A stretch of 64,000 bases of DNA. Origin: CAZTDU01 sp964617355. Its GTDB lineage: Bacteria; Pseudomonadota; Gammaproteobacteria; Burkholderiales; SG8-39. The notes beneath the pieces are model-generated. The model did not search any database. It was not told the origin of the DNA and saw only the letters and a list, made by a program, of their open reading frames with translations. The stretch is from positions 7,055-71,054 of the forward strand of contig CAZTXP010000037.1 in the NCBI GenBank assembly GCA_964617355.1, written 5' to 3'. A program made the translations under genes and the position numbers. Positions 63,675 to 64,000 of this stretch are shown here, piece after piece. Positions within the stretch are counted from its first letter, which is position 1. Each line of letters begins with the position of its first letter.

Positions 63675-64000
63675 GCGTCCTCCCCGGCGGCGTCCACCAC
63701 GCCCACGGCGTGCATCTTCACCTTGGCGAGCAGCGCGAAGAGGTCGGCGTGCTCGCGCCGGGTGAGGCCCGAGAGCAGCTCGACGATCCACGCCTCGTGT
63801 TCCTGCGCCATGTCGGCGAAGGCGCGCTCGCCGGCCTTCGTCAGGCGCACGCGGTAGGCGCGGCGGTCCTTCTCGTCCGCGAGGCGCTCGACGAGGCCCT
63901 CGCGCTCGAGCTGGTCGACGATGCCGGTGACGTTGCCGCCGGTCACCATCATGCGGCGCGACAGCGCGTTCATGCGCAGGCCTTCCGGGTGGCGCTCGAG
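63671..64000 (-). CDS. MarR family transcriptional regulator (5' part outside window)
   Basis: About 110 C-terminal residues of a MarR-type winged-helix regulator. LERHPEGLRMNALSRRMMVTGGNVTGIVDQLEREGLVERL holds the recognition helix and DEKDRRAYRVRLTKAGERAF the beta wing. It is first in the aromatic-CoA operon and most likely represses it until an aryl-CoA ligand binds, as known for related MarR proteins; this is inference. The start lies to the right of the window. Confidence 0.92.
   Translation of the reverse strand, partial: LERHPEGLRMNALSRRMMVTGGNVTGIVDQLEREGLVERLADEKDRRAYRVRLTKAGERAFADMAQEHEAWIVELLSGLTRREHADLFALLAKVKMHAVGVVDAAGEDA

Overview
The window is uniformly GC-rich, gene-dense DNA with short or overlapping gene junctions (many ATGA, GTGA or TGATG overlaps). 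The gene families suggest a betaproteobacterium of Burkholderiales type. There are three orphan Bug-type (tripartite tricarboxylate transporter) periplasmic receptors, a soxBDAG sarcosine oxidase operon, aromatic acyl-CoA catabolism genes, a two-domain polyphosphate:AMP phosphotransferase and several orphan catabolic oxidoreductases. No rRNA, tRNA, transposase or integrase gene was recognised. The assignment to a group is inference from gene families, not from a phylogenetic marker.

Left part (1-25.7 kb). A minus-strand operon holds a Bug receptor, an M19-dipeptidase-like protein and a polyamine-type ABC binding protein and permease. A GATase1-AraC (GlxA/GbdR-like) regulator separates it from the divergent soxB-soxD-soxA-soxG operon. 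The sox operon is followed by an amidohydrolase whose stop overlaps a COG0523 metallochaperone GTPase. TGTCGC-N8-AA motifs lie upstream of both operons flanking the regulator. Next come an MFS transporter, an amidase, and a small block with a zinc-less alcohol dehydrogenase, a lipoprotein and an XRE/DUF2975 pair. Then follow a DAO-type flavoprotein, a DUF1232 protein, a Rieske dioxygenase alpha/beta pair without reductase, a cardiolipin synthase, a glycosyltransferase and a second Bug receptor.

Middle part (25.7-46 kb). Three tandem 33-bp repeats sit between convergent genes. A thioesterase/alpha-hydroxyacid oxidase pair and a degenerate nuclease-like secreted protein precede a long plus-strand catabolic operon (28.6-35.9 kb). 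That operon encodes a beta-hydroxyacid dehydrogenase, a DapA-like aldolase, a third Bug receptor, an FAD monooxygenase, an ABM-domain protein, an isocitrate lyase/PEP-mutase family lyase and LeuC/LeuD hydratase subunits. A PAS/GAF histidine kinase, rhodanese, a Gly/Cys-rich protein, a RidA-like protein, a lone RHH antitoxin, a BrnT/BrnA toxin-antitoxin pair and many small membrane or secreted proteins follow, including a probable Ivy lysozyme inhibitor.

Accessory part (46.3-51.2 kb). Base composition drops visibly. A run of seven minus-strand, mostly unrecognised genes is separated by short imperfect palindromes. At least three of these have the RYYYAAC...GTTRRRY ends expected of integron attC sites. 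No integrase gene is seen, so this looks like an integrase-less cassette cluster (CALIN). Its cargo includes DUF2971, a DUF3800-like protein, a MltR/HEPN-like protein and a PUA/EVE-like protein. A hairpin-rich noncoding stretch bounds it on the right.

Right part (51.2-64 kb). It holds pap, a DUF2269 protein, an SDR/DoxX-like fusion without a standard start codon, tag, a Ser/Thr kinase fused to a cyclic-nucleotide-binding domain, and GST. It ends in an aromatic-CoA operon: a MarR regulator, an acyl-CoA dehydrogenase, a benzoate/2-aminobenzoate-CoA ligase, a RidA-like protein and a fused FAD-monooxygenase/Old-Yellow-Enzyme hydroxylase. This set fits aerobic 2-aminobenzoyl-CoA or salicylyl-CoA degradation.
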